Shown: positions 1 through 11,830 of the stretch, in pieces | Layout: each line of letters starts with the position of its first letter | How positions within the stretch are numbered: position 1 is the stretch's first letter | NCBI GenBank assembly: GCA_944990035.1 | Contig: CALYLX010000156.1 | Span: 496,001 to 560,000 of the forward strand | Direction: 5' to 3' | Length of the DNA stretch: 64,000 bases | Source: Clitopilus passeckerianus | Lineage: Eukaryota > Basidiomycota > Agaricomycetes > Agaricales > Entolomataceae | Translations under genes and position numbers: made by a program | The notes under the pieces: model-generated | Database searches by the model: none | Told to the model about the DNA's origin: nothing | What the model saw: only the letters and a program-made list of their open reading frames with translations

Positions 1-1
1 G

Positions 2-325
2 GACACAAAGCCACCTCGAGAAGCTTCTTATGGCTCAGATTTGGAAACGGACATGGAAGACGTGGGGCCATGGTCGCTTATGCATTCAGCATCGAGTTCG
101 ACCCGGTCGTCTCCCTTCCTTATGACGCCACGGACGATCACTCGAACATCGCTCCCACCTCTAGATGTAGTCTCGTGGGATGAGCACACGGAGGCCCCTT
201 CGGATACATTGTTAGTGCCTCAACATAGGTTCCATAAAAAGAGCCCTTCCAGTGTGAGGATACCCAAAACCCGATATAACGTTCTTGATGATCCTGAGGC
301 GGTTCGAAGACCTGGGAGCGATTGA
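2..325 (+). CDS. 3' end of an unidentified gene entering from the left
   Basis: The frame is open from base 2 to a TAG/TGA-class stop at 323-325, giving at least 107 residues with no start needed inside the window. The peptide is rich in Ser, Thr, Pro, Asp and Arg, has no recognisable domain and looks like a disordered C-terminal tail. I read it as the last exon of a gene that begins upstream. A chance ORF is possible, but its length and its openness to the edge favour a real exon. No function can be given. Confidence 0.45.
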   Translation, partial: DTKPPREASYGSDLETDMEDVGPWSLMHSASSSTRSSPFLMTPRTITRTSLPPLDVVSWDEHTEAPSDTLLVPQHRFHKKSPSSVRIPKTRYNVLDDPEAVRRPGSD

Positions 326-1367
326 CTCCGGAGTCTCCCCGAGGGGAAGAAAGGCGAAGCTTAACACTATTGTTTCTTGCTAATGCATGGACTACACTAC
401 GGAGCAATTAGTGATATGTAAATTCAGTAATGCGGTCTCCTAATAATAATAGGCGAGAAGAGAAATGGCATATCCAGTCCATTTTAATTTTATGCGAGCT
501 TCATACCTCTGCAGTGGAACTCGGTGACCGGTGTTGCTTTTTGTTGCCGCGAACGTCTCGTCAAGTGGCTTAGGCAGTTGCGCCACCCGACATCCAACAC
601 AGCCGGTCGAACACGGCAAATTTGGCAAGCATCCGATAGGCTTCTCCGGGCTATGTAAACAGCTTGAGTGAAATCATCGCATAGCCTTGTTCTTCCGGAA
701 ATAGCGAGCGGAAATGCTATGATATCAACGTCCAAAAGAGGTACAATGGCACCGGAGCTACGACTCTTTTGTTCTTTTGTCGGGGGCTAGAGAAATAGAC
801 ATAAGTAATAAAATTTAAAGAATAACACTGGCGCCTGCATGTGTACAGAAGTACAAATGCTAGCCTCGTTTCTCGACGACGAGCTCGTTCAGTCAATGAT
901 CATCGAAGGCCACCGTAAAAGAGGCGCTTGTTGTCTATCTGAAGTCTTTATCTATCGAACAAGCGCTATCCACGCGCCTAATAATTAGCCTGTCGATAAC
1001 ATACGAGAATAAATGCGATAACGACGCGCGTAGACGTATAACATGAGCCGGGTGACCACGCGTCCATTGCCATTTTCGACCTCCCGCCCTTCCATACAGA
1101 TATCACACCGCTTTGGAGCTCTTCCTGTCAAAAGTGAACAGCCTGACGAAATCGAAACCCGAAAGGGACTGGAAGCGTGGTTGCTCTTTCAGCAGTATTT
1201 AATCGCGCTCTTCCGGAGCCACTGCCCAACAAACTCGAATATCTACTTCTATTCCCCACCATCTTCTTACTTGCAACTGAGATCTATTGAATACATGAGC
1301 GACCGATACCACGTAGGTAGCTGTCATGGTATGACATGCCTGGTTAAACACCGTCCGTCACGAAGAT
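326..1367. other. Intergenic stretch, no supported gene
   Basis: No ORF here has convincing composition or splice context. Short minus-strand frames at 440-735 and a plus frame at 1043-1504 look like chance. The last 300 bases may hold the promoter, 5' UTR or a further 5' exon of the next gene. No repeat or RNA gene was seen. Confidence 0.4.
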
Positions 1368-3170
1368 ATGGAGACCGGTCCCCATCTTTGCCCACAATGC
1401 CTCACCCTCCTCGCGAAAGTCAAACTAGGAATCTACCGCGGATGGGTTACAGACAGATCAGGGCACCCGAATCTGTCAGGCAATCAGGTATCTGTAACGC
1501 GTGAGGACATACGTTCATATTAGTGCCACTCATGATCTGAATATCTGAACACAGACCTCGCCTGCCGCCCTCTATTCCGATTCCGACCAGTTGGCGTGGG
1601 CAGCAGAGCAGGCAGATGGGAATGGAGAGCCCCGTCGCTGGTCCGTCGAGGATTCCTTCAGGTATGTGGCATTGGATATACGCCAGTATGTGGGCTAAAT
1701 TGGTGAACGCGGAAGGTCAAAACCCTGTGTATCTTGACGCGTCGTCTTCGCCTAGATCCGGTCGCACACCAACAGCACCCACAGATTCTACTGGGAAGCG
1801 AAAGCGAAATGTAGACGAGTTGGAGAAACAGACAGAGCCGAGCAAATCCAAGAGTAAGTTATCCCAGGATTCATACAGAGGGTTCGTCTGAGTACCTCCA
1901 TCGGCAGAACCCCGACAGAAGAAAGACTTTACAGTCGGATACCCCTTCCAGAGTGGGACCACAGGAACGACAGCGCGTAACACCCAACGAGAAAACGTCA
2001 TGGACCCTGCCGAACGGTGCCAAACCAAGGCAGTAGAGGACGAAGACATAGGTGAAGTTGGCTTGGAGCATGTCAGGTGCAAACATTGTGGGCTGTGGAT
2101 CAAGCTAGAGGACAAGATGCTTTACGGGATGAGGCCGTGGCGGCGGCATGCGGACAAGGTTTGTCAAGCGAAGAAAATTCTGGAGAAGGTTTGTCTTGGT
2201 CTATCATTGAACGCTATATTATGAAGCTTACAATTCATGGAAGGTGAACTTTGAGGAGAGCCGATTGACCACACAGGAGAAAGGGAAACTAGACAGTGAC
2301 AGGCAGAGAGCGGCAAGCGAGAATAAACGGAAAGCAGCACAGCTCAAGGAGTGTGACGACTGGAAGATCAACGTTCTACGGGTCAGATATGAAAGGAAAC
2401 ACGGGAGAAGGTATCCCCTGGCATACTTGCGCAAGTTACGACCTGATCCTAGGGAATTCTTGAGGAGGTATCGCGATGCGGAGGCCGCAGTCAACGCGCC
2501 ACAACCAGCCTCCCAGCGGACGGGAGAAGAGGGTCTGGTCCGAAGGCCCGCCAGTTCTATGCAAGAGCTTGATGACGACAACATGGAATATGAAGAATCT
2601 CTGTCAGGGACACTCGACGCCAACAATGCACTGCAGCTCAGCTCTCAGGACGAAGCTCAGCAGGTGCTCGTGTTCAACAACGCGGATGCAGACGCTTCCC
2701 GGGTACAACAGATTACCCAGGGACTTTCTCGATCTGGGCAACGTTTGTTCACAGCCGAAGACATCGCTGCTATCTTGGAAAGCCTCACGTCATCGCCACG
2801 AGTTGTTAATCGTCAGGATGTCGCTATCCAAACCGAAGATTCCATTCTCCACGTTGTGGATTACGACCAAAGACAGGCTCAAGTCGAAGCATCCAGCAGT
2901 ATCCCTGCAACCCCAGCTCTCGCTATGGATCACCTGCCAATCTCTAGTCCTTCTACGGAATCTTTCCTTGGGACACCAGGTACTAACCCAAGAAGCATGC
3001 TTTCGTCTCCTGTTATCGCCACAGGTAGCCTTGCCGATGATACCCCGGACTCTATCTCTGAACGTGCCGGTCGAGATTACGATCCTGTTCATTATGAAGC
3101 TGCCTTGACCCGCAAGCCAGCAGTGTTGCCTGCTCGATTCGCCACAAAGACTGCGAGGAGGAGCTTTTAA
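1368..3170 (+). CDS. Unknown protein with two small Cys/His motifs; five exons
   Basis: Proposed exons are 1368-1487, 1555-1685, 1756-1853, 1908-2188 and 2244-3170, with GT-AG introns of 67, 70, 54 and 55 nt. All phases fit and give 518 residues. The N-terminus has CPQC. Around residue 175 there is a CKHCGLW...H...C arrangement, like the short Cys2-His-Cys motifs in many uncharacterised basidiomycete proteins. It is followed by a charged, probably helical stretch (residues 210-270) and a long Ser/Thr/Pro-rich disordered tail. The motif could bind zinc; a nuclear or DNA-associated role is only a guess. The start at 1368 is the first in-frame ATG after a stop at 1332. An extra upstream exon is possible, and this is the weakest part of the model. 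Confidence 0.6.
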
Positions 3171-3373
3171 ACGTTTTAGTTATTTTCTGTAATTATCATA
3201 TGATACCAGCCAATAATACCAAACGAACCCCAGTAGAAGCAAAGAGCCGTCTCGACTTGGAATGATGCAGGTCGATCGTCATGAAATGTGGCCGGTGAAT
3301 GCCGAAAAGCTGACATAAGACACGCGTTGTGTTTGGAATATGAACCAAAGTGTTGTTCAAGGTTGTTGCCACA

Positions 3374-5004
3374 ATGGACGACTACACTGTGGGGGGTAAG
3401 TATCGCCTCGAAGAAGAAATTGCTAATGGTGGCTGCGGTGAGTGACGACGGCAAGGGCTAATTTGACGACGTGCTCATTGTTGACCTCGTTCTTACAGGT
3501 ACGGTATTCCTTGGTGTGCACACTATTGCCGGCAAGGAGGTTGCTATTAAGCTAGAACCTGCGGTGCCCAACAAGGCAAACTCGAATAGTCCACTGCGAC
3601 AAGAATCCAAGATATACAAGACACTCATGGGAGGGCCAGGCGTACCGTGGATTATGTGGAGTGGGAGGAAAGGCGACTACAACGTTATGGTGATCGACCT
3701 CCTGGGTCCTTCACTGGAAGACCTCTTCAAGATGTGCAACAGACATTTCTCGCTCAAGACTGTGCTTTTACTCGCTGACCAGCTTGTACGTCGCGTTTCT
3801 CGCCTTTTTTGTCAGCCTGGTGCATTACTCGGTTCACGATCTAAATTAATAATTCTTATTTTCTCCAGATTTCCCGAATCGAGTTTATCCATTCGCATTC
3901 GCTCGTACACCGCGACATTAAACCAGCAAACTTTGTTATGGGTGTTGGCAAAGCAGCACACCTCGTCAATGTTATCGATTTCGGCCTCGCTAAAAAATAC
4001 CGCGACATGCGGACCTCAAATCACATTCCGTATAAGCAAGACGACTTCCATGGCGTGGGCACCTCGCTTTTCGCTGCAATTAACACGCATCTGGGTGTTG
4101 GTATGTCGTCCCTATCTCCTTCACGCCTCGAGGCCTCTGTGAATTGCATTTCTCATTCACGTGTCTTCCCCTGACAGAAACATCACGGAGAGACGACCTA
4201 GAAAGTCTAGCGTATATGCTCATTTACTTCCTACGCGGAACATTACCTTGGCGGAAACTCCGAGCCCCAAACACACCGCCGCCGACTACCCTTGATCCGT
4301 CCTCCCAGGCGCTGCCCTCGTCTTCTTCGTCTGGGTCACATTATGATTCGGAAGATGCACTTGAGGGTGTGCAAGAATTCGATGAGTCGAATATTGAGAA
4401 CATCCCACCGGAACAATTGGACCAGCGGGCTACGAAGGATCGTCCGAAAATAAACAAAGAAACCAGGACAAAGAAGGGTAGGAACAAGAACCCTAACAAC
4501 GACAAGGAACGGCAGCATAGGCGGAAACATTACAACCCCGTTTCCGCCACTTGGAATCTCATCCGGGACGCTAAGCTTGAAGCTGAAGCTACGCTTACCA
4601 ACAGCCTCCCGCCGGAATTCGATGTACTCTTCCGGTACGCTCGTGGGCTTGCTTTCGATGATCTACCGGACTACGAAGGTCTCCGACAACTCTTCAGGGG
4701 CCTGGCGGAGAGAGTGGGGATTGAGTACGACGGAGTGTACGACTGGACGGTACCTCCGCCAAAACAAACTTCGGAGGACGAGGAGGGAGGACCTGTGAAG
4801 CCGAAACTTGTGGGTGTCCCGAACACGCCGACGGTGGCGGCGACTGGTGGCGGTGTGGCGAAGAGGAGGCCGGGGAGGTCCGTTAGTGAGGGCGGACATG
4901 CGAGGGGTGTGCATGATGGGTATAGAACGAAGTTTTGTGAGGCCTGTAGGCGGAGGAAGCAGGCCAGTATGGGTGGCACGGGAGAGCGGGAACCGTGGAG
5001 GTAG
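3374..5004 (+). CDS. Casein kinase 1 family Ser/Thr protein kinase (divergent paralogue)
   Basis: Exons 3374-3437, 3499-3785, 3869-4100 and 4178-5004 give 469 residues. The CK1 signature is clear: VAIKLE with the ATP-binding Lys, [10 protein letters not shown], the catalytic loop [12 protein letters not shown], a DFG in [16 protein letters not shown] and [21 protein letters not shown]1 enzymes phosphorylate acidic or primed Ser/Thr sites and act in trafficking, division and DNA-damage responses. Two oddities are visible. The glycine loop reads IANGGCGTVFLG instead of the usual GSGSFG. The activation segment reads [13 protein letters not shown] where CK1 normally has GTARYASINTHLG. Catalytic Lys and both Asp are kept, so activity is plausible with altered substrate choice. 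A 190-residue basic and disordered C-terminal tail follows. It ends CRRRKQAS...PWR, with no terminal Cys pair of the palmitoylated Yck type. I think it is a lineage-specific paralogue, not the essential CK1. Confidence 0.9.
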
Positions 5005-6054
5005 GTGATTGAGGAGTTGTGTGTGGTGTATGTGTTGTGAGGTTGGTGCTTGTGCATTTCACAAAATGAATATGGCGCTGACGAATGTGATAGAGCTCGA
5101 GGTCATCATCGTGGTTGACCTGCTGTGTTCTCTTTTTATGCCGGTCGGGCCCGTCTTTGCGAAGATGTGTTCCTTTCTTTTCTTCAATCTCTATTACGAC
5201 CCGACCGATGCCTACAAAGTTGTCCTATCTAACGACCGACGACGCCGAAATTTGAAATGGTGGGTTGTTCATTCCGAGGTTGTACGTTTGGCGCATATAC
5301 TGACCATCCTCCGTTCTTAGCCATCGAAACGCCTATCATTACCCCATCCCGTATCCCACCGACCATCGTGCATTCACTAAGTTTTCTTTATCATTCCACT
5401 GCATACGATCATACTATTTATCGCCCACATTGCATCGCATAGCATATGTTCTTGCATTGACGCATCCTTCCTCTCGTTTCACTCCCCTTTCCCCGTCCCC
5501 GTCCCCCCACCCCTCTTTTTCCTGTCTCCATCCCTCTGGCACCTTGTACTTTCATTCTAATCACCACAGTGTACTGACGATGATATTTTTTCCTGTCGTC
5601 TCACGATATTGAGATCTGTATCTTGTATATCCTAGTATATGTACTCGACCGCCATTAAGTAAATGTTGTTAACTAACAGCCTTTTGTATATAGTTTAGAC
5701 CAAATGAAATGTAATCCAACGGTTCTGTACTCTGTCTTTTCTCGTTGAATCTTTGAGGAAGTCGAGGGATGCGCTGTGGGCGCTGTCCCCAGGCTTCTCA
5801 GCGTTGCTGTCACACGCGTCACTGAGTCGCGTCAAGCTTTTGATTCAACACTCTTTCATCAACCACGACCGCTTTCTGCAGCGCGTCTGTGTCTCTTGAG
5901 AACACTCGTTCAGGACTCGGTTTCTTGCTGCCACGCTTGTTCAACGGCGACTATAAAGCTATTACTGACACCTCCCGAGGTGCGCCGAACTTTTCCTGGT
6001 TGGAAGAAGCTAAACTAACACAACTGCGTTCTATAACAAAGGGTATCCGCCACA
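5005..6054. promoter_or_regulatory. Intergenic region between CK1 and EAF3 genes
   Basis: This 1-kb gap holds the CK1 3' region and the upstream region of EAF3. A strong pyrimidine-rich tract runs at about 5455-5545, the kind of CT-rich sequence often seen upstream of basidiomycete transcription starts, but it lies some 500 nt before the EAF3 ATG. TA-rich stretches near 5620-5700 could be terminator or core-promoter sequence. The ORFs here are low-complexity and not supported. Confidence 0.4.
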
Positions 6055-7315
6055 ATGACTTCTGCTGTAGGAACATCTGAAAAAGAGGCCACAATAACCT
6101 ACGCTCAAAAGGAGAAAGTTCTCTGCTTTCATGGGCCTCTAATCTACGAGGCCAAGGTCCTAGAACATGCCAAGTTTGACGAAAAGAACAGCTTGTCTGG
6201 CTATACTGGGCATCATTACCTGGTTCACTACAAGGGCTGGAAGAACACGTACGTTTACTGCCTACCTCTCTTGTCCAAAGGCTGCGCTGACGGTATTGGT
6301 ATTTGCAGGTGGGACGAATGGGTGCCTTGGGAAAGGCTGCTGAAGTACACCCCCGAAAATTTGGAGAAGCAGAAGGAGGTGCTGTCAAAACACACCGTCC
6401 AGAACACGTCCACTGGTGCTAAAGCCCAGAAAAGCGGGTTGGGCGTTTCCCATTCGGCGCATGCGAGTGTGAGTGCGAGAACGGGGAGAAAGGAGGCCCA
6501 GGGACATGGGAGAGGACAGAAGAGGGGGAGAGAGGAGGATGATATGAAGAAGCCTGAGATGAGGTTGGATTGTCCGGAGTCGTTGAAGACGGTGTTGACG
6601 GATGATTGGGAGGCGATTACAAAGTTGAATATGGTGAGAGTTTCCTTGGCTTCTGTTGTGTGCTCCTGGTTGAACGAAGCTTTGGTTGCTGTAGCTCGTG
6701 GGACTTAGGAGTACGAAACGTCCTGAAGTTCCGAACGTGGTGGAACTGTTGGATGCGTTTACGAAATATGTTATTGAGACGAAGCCGCCTCACCTTCGTG
6801 ACCCCCCGACCATCGCGCCGACTATCAAGGCTGGGTTGATAACCTACTTCGACAAAGCCCTTGGACATAGTCTGCTTTATCGGCCTGAGAGGCAGCAATA
6901 TGGGGAGGTTATGAAGCAAACGAAGACAGGGCAGAAAGTTGATGTTGCCAATCCTGTTGAGGTCAGTGAGATTTATGGGGCTATGCATTTATTGAGGATG
7001 CTTGGTGAGTGGTTTAGACCATTTTCGCGAGAGGCAGATCCTCAATTTTTGGTTCTTTTTCTCCAGTTCAACTACCAGCGATAATAGCGCAGACGACTCT
7101 CGACCCCGAGAGTGTTGGGATAGTACGAGATTACACGAATGAGTTGATTTCGTAAGTTTCATCTTCATACGGCCTGATTTGAACATCCTTGCTAACGAGC
7201 TTGTGTTAGCTGGTTGGACCGGGATCGGTCACGGCTGTTCCCTAACGAAGAGGCCCCTGGGCCAACGATGTACCACGGAGTTACCCAGGGCTACATAAAC
7301 GAGGGGAAGACGTAA
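6055..7315 (+). CDS. EAF3: Eaf3/MRG15-type chromodomain-MRG protein
   Basis: Exons 6055-6248, 6309-6633, 6695-7004, 7067-7151 and 7210-7315 give 339 residues in good phase. A chromo-barrel domain covers about residues 15-85 (YEAKVLEH, HYLVHYKGWKNTWDEWVPW). A basic, Gly/Ser-rich linker follows. The MRG domain covers about 150-335, with LTDDWEAITKLN, LLDAFTKYV, YGAMHLLRMLVQLPA and a C-terminal PTMYHGVTQGYINEGKT. In fungi this subunit is shared by the NuA4 acetyltransferase and the Rpd3S deacetylase. Its chromodomain reads methylated H3K36 in transcribed chromatin. Intron 1 (60 nt) has no in-frame stop, so retaining it would add 20 residues. The third exon start at 6695 was chosen because it restores the family sequence LNMLVGL; the AG at 6708 would break the frame. 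Confidence 0.93.
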
Positions 7316-7499
7316 CGCCAGCGAGGGATGGGTGACACGTACGCGCATACACCCAGATGTTTTGATCATGAGAAGGGACATTATTATAGTCTACATACAT
7401 AAATTGATGCTGTATAAGTTATTTCGTCTTCCAATTGACCTGACCCTTTTGACCCCCTTGGTACCCGACAAAAACATTGGTTGAATGAGAATGGGTGGG

Positions 7500-8653
7500 T
7501 TATTCGAAATGTTTCCCTCGTTTGGGGTCTGCGCGCCGCTTTTCGATCGTTTTCTTGACTCTGCGTTCTGGGCGGACGACGATAACGGGGACTGGGGAAT
7601 GCGAGAGGCAGTATCTGGGGGCGACAAAGGTGGTCAGTGAAAGCTCAAGGAGGAACGGAGTACGAAGACTTACTTGGACACACTGCCAATACCCATAGAA
7701 CCTGTAGATCCGGGAACGAAACCAAACAGAGCATTGGGCTTCTTTCCACGTGTGCCAACGACCAGAGAGTCAGGGCGATAAAGCGCAATGAGACGGTCAA
7801 GTGTATCAGTGATCTTTCCAGGTATATATTCCAAGATCAAGGAGAGTTTGCGATCCGGGTCAGCTTCGACGGACTTTTCCTGTATCTGGCGCATGAGTTC
7901 GCGGGCTTCATCGCGCACGATGTCGTGGTCTTGGTCGAGGACGTCTTCGTCTACTCCACGGCACACGATCAACTCGTCGCCGTCTTGAGCGAGGGATTCT
8001 AGACTCCAGTCTAGAGCCTCTCGGCCTGACTCGTCCGCTGAAGAGGCGCAGAGGTAGACTCGGGTGGAGCGGGTGCGTTTGTAACCCTCGGATTTGACTT
8101 GGAGCGTGAAGGAGAACATGGGCGCGGATTGGTTCTCGAATGTGTCGAAGGAGACTTTGGGTGTGTAACCTCCCGGGGTTAACGGCAGGTGTTGGTGGTG
8201 TGGAAGGTGAAGGTGGTTCGATGAGGTCGGCGAAGTCGCTGGGGTGCTTGCTGAAGCGAAGGAAGACATGGATTTGTTGGAGGAGCGGGCAGGGAGAGAT
8301 ATGTGGGTGTGTGCGTTCTCGTCTGCTGTAGCTTTCGTTGGTGTTGGCTGGGATTCGTCCCCCACTATCTCAATCTCGTATTCTCCACTTCCTGATGAGG
8401 TTACTGTCGATGCTGATGGTGGTGGCAATTCAAAGTGCGGGGACAGAAGGATCGAATGGGCTGGTTGCTCCTTGATGTGGGGTGAATGCGAAGGTTGCGG
8501 TGAAGGCCCATGCGAGTGCGGCGGACTTGGGGTCGAGACAAGGGAACTGTGTGGGGATGTATGAATTGAGGTTATTCCACTGTCTGAGCTCGTCGTATGC
8601 GGCGTTTGGGGTCGACTGCTGCTCGTTTTCATCGCCGATCTGAGTGTGGTCAT
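7500..8653 (-). CDS. Universal stress protein (UspA-like) domain protein
   Basis: Two exons, 8653-7674 and 7614-7500 (60-nt intron with GTAAGT donor), give 364 residues. The first 170 are Ser/Pro/His-rich and disordered. The USP alpha/beta domain follows from about residue 185, with YLCASSADESGREALDWSL, RPDSLVVGTRGKK and the nucleotide-binding G-x2-G-x9-G-S/T type loop GTRGKKPNALFGFVPGSTG. The second exon supplies the last strand, YCLSHSPVPVIVVRPE, which is why the intron is trusted. Such proteins bind ATP and are linked to stress tolerance in fungi; the exact role is unknown. The gene is convergent with EAF3, 184 bp between their stops. Confidence 0.9.
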
Positions 8654-8910
8654 TGCGTGAAGAATGAAGTATGTTGATTATGTAATCAACGGTGTTTGAA
8701 GTTTCCCCCTACCAGCGCTCAACCCCCATTGCGGAATGCTCTTTAACAGATCATCATGAACCGGTTGTCTGACCACTTCCCTCCGCGCAAAGACGAATCC
8801 GTGAGGTGGTGGCCGTCACGTGGTCGTCCGCTTCCGGTATGTCGTTCCCACGCCCGATGATTGCCCTCCTGCTCGCCGTCTCTCCGCCCCTTGTCACAGT
8901 AACATGTTTG
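8654..8910. promoter_or_regulatory. Upstream region of the USP gene / right edge of the gene-rich block
   Basis: Lies between the USP start codon and the displaced last codons of the recombinase gene. It should contain the USP promoter, but no clear core element was recognised. To the right of this point nearly everything is transposon-derived. Confidence 0.35.
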
Positions 8911-9012
8911 CTAATGCTTATATCCTCCGACGCAGTTACATACAGTGGCTCAAACAATTGTCCCAATGTTTCACACTTTTTGACTGTTTGGACAATAACT
9001 CTAGACCAAGTA

Positions 9013-9215
9013 GTCATCAGGAAAATATATGCCAACTTGATATCAACTTGTGGGAACTTGATGAAACATCAAGTAAAGCATTAAGTAGACATAACTTGCA
9101 GCCTAACTTATAGCACTTATAGCTTACTTATGCATACTTATGAAAGTTATCAAGTACTGTGGCAATTCATGTTTTGGCCAAGTATGGCCAAGTTGGTATA
9201 TATTTTCCTGATGAC
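9013..9215. mobile_element. 203-bp MITE inside the left arm of the Tc1-like element
   Basis: Terminal inverted repeats of 27 bp (9013-9039 and 9189-9215, starting GTCATCAGGAAAATATAT) differ by one base. They are flanked by TA at 9011-9012 and 9216-9217. There is no coding capacity. The TA duplication suggests mobilisation by a Tc1/mariner-type transposase. It splits an arm that is uninterrupted at the other end of the host element, which confirms insertion. Confidence 0.85.
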
Positions 9216-9328
9216 TATAGTACAAACAAGACCAAAATATAGGTACATTTCTAAAAGCATTTAATCTCAGCTTTCAGAATATATAAAAATATCAAAACTC
9301 CGAATGGAATTGATGGAGATATAGTGCA

Positions 9329-10066
9329 TAGAGTCCGCCAGGGGTGGGCACTACCCTGGGGGTTTGGCCAAGGGTAAGCCAGGGGTAAGGGTAAGGGTAT
9401 AGATTTGATACCCTTCGCTCTACCCCTGGCTTTTGGTAGGGGTAGGTTGGTTTTTTTGTCTCTATCTTATGTATATTAGTCTACAATTGCGATAAATTAT
9501 TTACTCTACATAAAGAGCTTGTGAAACAGCGAAGAATTGAAGCAGAAACTGCGAGCTCGCGTCCACAGAATGGTCATGGGAACATTACCAAGCAGCGCTT
9601 GAATTCGCCAGTGCAACAGTTCTAGGCAGCAACATCGCGTTCTAGACACCTGTTTGAGCGCGTGAAACGCGTAGATATGGCTTGGAAGGCTGTTGAACGC
9701 ACAAATACACAGTAATATCCAAGAAAAACACGTCAAAATGGCACCGGTGACGACTAGATAGGGAATATATTGAGAGGATCGGACCTGCTGCAGGCAGGAG
9801 ACCTCCTAGGTGCGTTCTGGACGCGTTTTCTGTGAAGATTTACTCATATATTGATTCTATAGATTTATCTACATGCATATAAAGCCTCAACCACGTCGAA
9901 ATCATCATTAACCCCCACCCTTCGAGGGTAACTTCTACCCCCGCACCCTTTGCCAACCCTCCAGCCAAGTCACAGGTACCCTTGCGTTAGCCGAGGGGTT
10001 GACTAAGCGACGGGTACGGGTACGGGTTGCGTCAAAACACCCAAGGGTTACCCGTGGCGGGCTCTA
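9329..10066. mobile_element. Non-autonomous hAT-type element (738 bp)
   Basis: Ends are TAGAGTCCGCCAGGGGT at the left and, inverted, TAGAGCCCGCCACGGGT at the right. Both sides carry an 8-bp duplication ATAGTGCA (9321-9328, 10067-10074). The 8-bp duplication and TAGAG-type ends fit the hAT superfamily. Subterminal regions have clustered GGGTA/TACCC motifs, likely transposase sites. ORFs are short and unlike a hAT transposase, so it needs a helper. Confidence 0.82.
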
Positions 10067-10219
10067 ATAGTGCAAACAAGACAGACCAACATTGGGACAA
10101 TTATTTGGTCTTGACCCTAAAAATGGCTCATCAGTGCTATAGCTTGCTATACACCATTAGAAACCATAATATAACTCAGGTATATCTTCTAAATAGCTAA
10201 ACACAATAATATAGAAGTA

Positions 10220-11830
10220 CAGTGGGCAACAAAATGCTTCCAATGTTTGCTACTTTTTCAAAGATCAGTTAATAGCTCATGAAATAAATTATGTAAAATC
10301 TTGAGAATAATATATATTATAATTTGACATCTTAGCTTTAGGCTGATATAACTCTGGAGCTGTGCTTCCACTTTTAGCAGGTGTCTCACACACTATAAGT
10401 CAGTCACTCATTGGAAGGGTTTTGTTGCCACTGCTATTGGAAACACAAATACATAAATTTTAGTACTTAGTCCAGTGTCCTTTGGCCTCAACTACTGCCT
10501 GAATTCTTCTAGGCATTGACTCTATTAAGTTCTGACACACCTCTGCTGGAATAGCATTCCAAACCTTCTCTACCCTCTCCTAAAGTTCTAATACTCCACT
10601 GGGTGGAGAATCATACTTTCTGAGCTCTCTTTTGACATGAACCCAAAGATGTTCAATAGGGTTCATATCAGGAGAGTTTGCTGGCCATACCAGAACCTTC
10701 ATTTCATGGTCTTCAAACCATTCCTTGGCCATATTGCTGGTGTGCTTGGGGTCGTTGTCCTGCTGAAAAATCATATCTTCAACTTCCACCCCATAGTACT
10801 CCAGGGTATTCTGGGGTTCATCTTCCAGAATTGAAGTGTAAAGGACCTTGTCCATATTATCTTCGATTCTGGTAGCATACCCAACCCCTTTTCATCCCAT
10901 ACAGCCCCACACCATAATATTTCCTCTTCTAAATTTTCGGGTTTCCTTGACACGTCGCCTGTTAAGCCCCTCCTCCTCCCCTGCCCACACTCTCACATTC
11001 TCATCTGCCCCAAACCAATTAATTTTAGTCTTATCAGACCACCAAACCCTCTTCCAGTCACCTACAGTCCACTCCATATGCCTTTCTGCAAACTCCTTCC
11101 GTGCATGAATATGCTTTCAGTCAAGTGCAGGTCGTTTCACCTTTCTGAAGAACTTCCAACCAGTATTTTTGAGGTTTCTGCGTACTGTCTGAGGTGTGAC
11201 AGTTGTGTTGGTAATATCTTGAAGAACTCTAGTAGCCTGAACAGCTGTAGAAATCTTGCCCATGCGCATATTGAGTTTGATGTATTTGATATTGGCAGCG
11301 GTAAGCTTGGGGGGACGGCCTCCAGATGACTTAGGAAGATAAAAACAGTGTGCATCACATATTCTGCTGATTGAAGCAAGGCCTATTCCAGTCTCTTTGT
11401 GAATATGAGTAGCAGAGAGACAATTATGAAGCAGTTCAATAACATGAGTACTGTAGTTTGAGCTTTGGTGAGAGCGCGCATGATAAGTTGGGGGTGAGGT
11501 AGTACTTGGGTCAGCTGTATATATAGTGTACTGACACTCTGGTCACATGACCTTGTTGACTACAATCAACAAACTGAAGTATCATGTGACTTATCACATG
11601 ATTACTGGATTCAGAATACCTTGCAACAAAACCCTTCCAATGAGTAACTGACTTGTAGTGTGTGAAACACCTGCTAAAAGTGGAAGCACAGCCTCAGGGT
11701 CATGTCAGCCTAAAGCTAGGATATCAAACTACAATATCTATTATTCTCAAGATTTTACATAATTTATTTCATGAGCTATTAACTGATCTTTGAAAAGTAG
11801 CAAACATTGGAAGCATTTTGTTGCCCGCTG
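10220..11830 (-). mobile_element. Decayed Tc1-like transposon (1611 bp)
   Basis: Ends CAGTGGGCAACAAAATG and its inverse are flanked by TA at 10218-10219 and 11831-11832. Arms of about 210 bp closely resemble those of the intact element at 18119-19725, so the two are one family. It sits in the interior of the 8943-13117 element. Its transposase is on the minus strand and is broken. Confidence 0.88.
10460..11481 (-). pseudogene. Tc1 transposase pseudogene
   Basis: Collinear with the intact transposase at 18469-19485. A net 5-nt insertion about a dozen codons after the ATG shifts the frame. In-frame TGA or TAG codons interrupt it after the VKRPAL-like region, after WGCMG and after GVLEL. The DDE motifs are still readable (WWSDKTK, QQDNDPKHTS, NPIEHLW), so decay is moderate. 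No activity is expected. Confidence 0.88.

Noticed and set aside
1043..1504. 153-codon plus-strand ORF starting MSRVTTRPLPF
   Set aside because: Its overlapping frame at 1368-1487 (CPQCLTLLAKVKLG...) has better composition and splices in phase to the next exon; this frame does not.
6249..6308. Reading the 60-nt segment in EAF3 as coding because it has no stop
   Set aside because: It has GTACGT and TTGCAG borders and would split the chromodomain between KGWKNT and WDEW, which are contiguous in the family.
9360..9440. GGGTAA-type runs that look like telomere repeats
   Set aside because: They lie just inside hAT-type ends with an 8-bp duplication and are irregular; they fit subterminal transposase sites, not a telomere.
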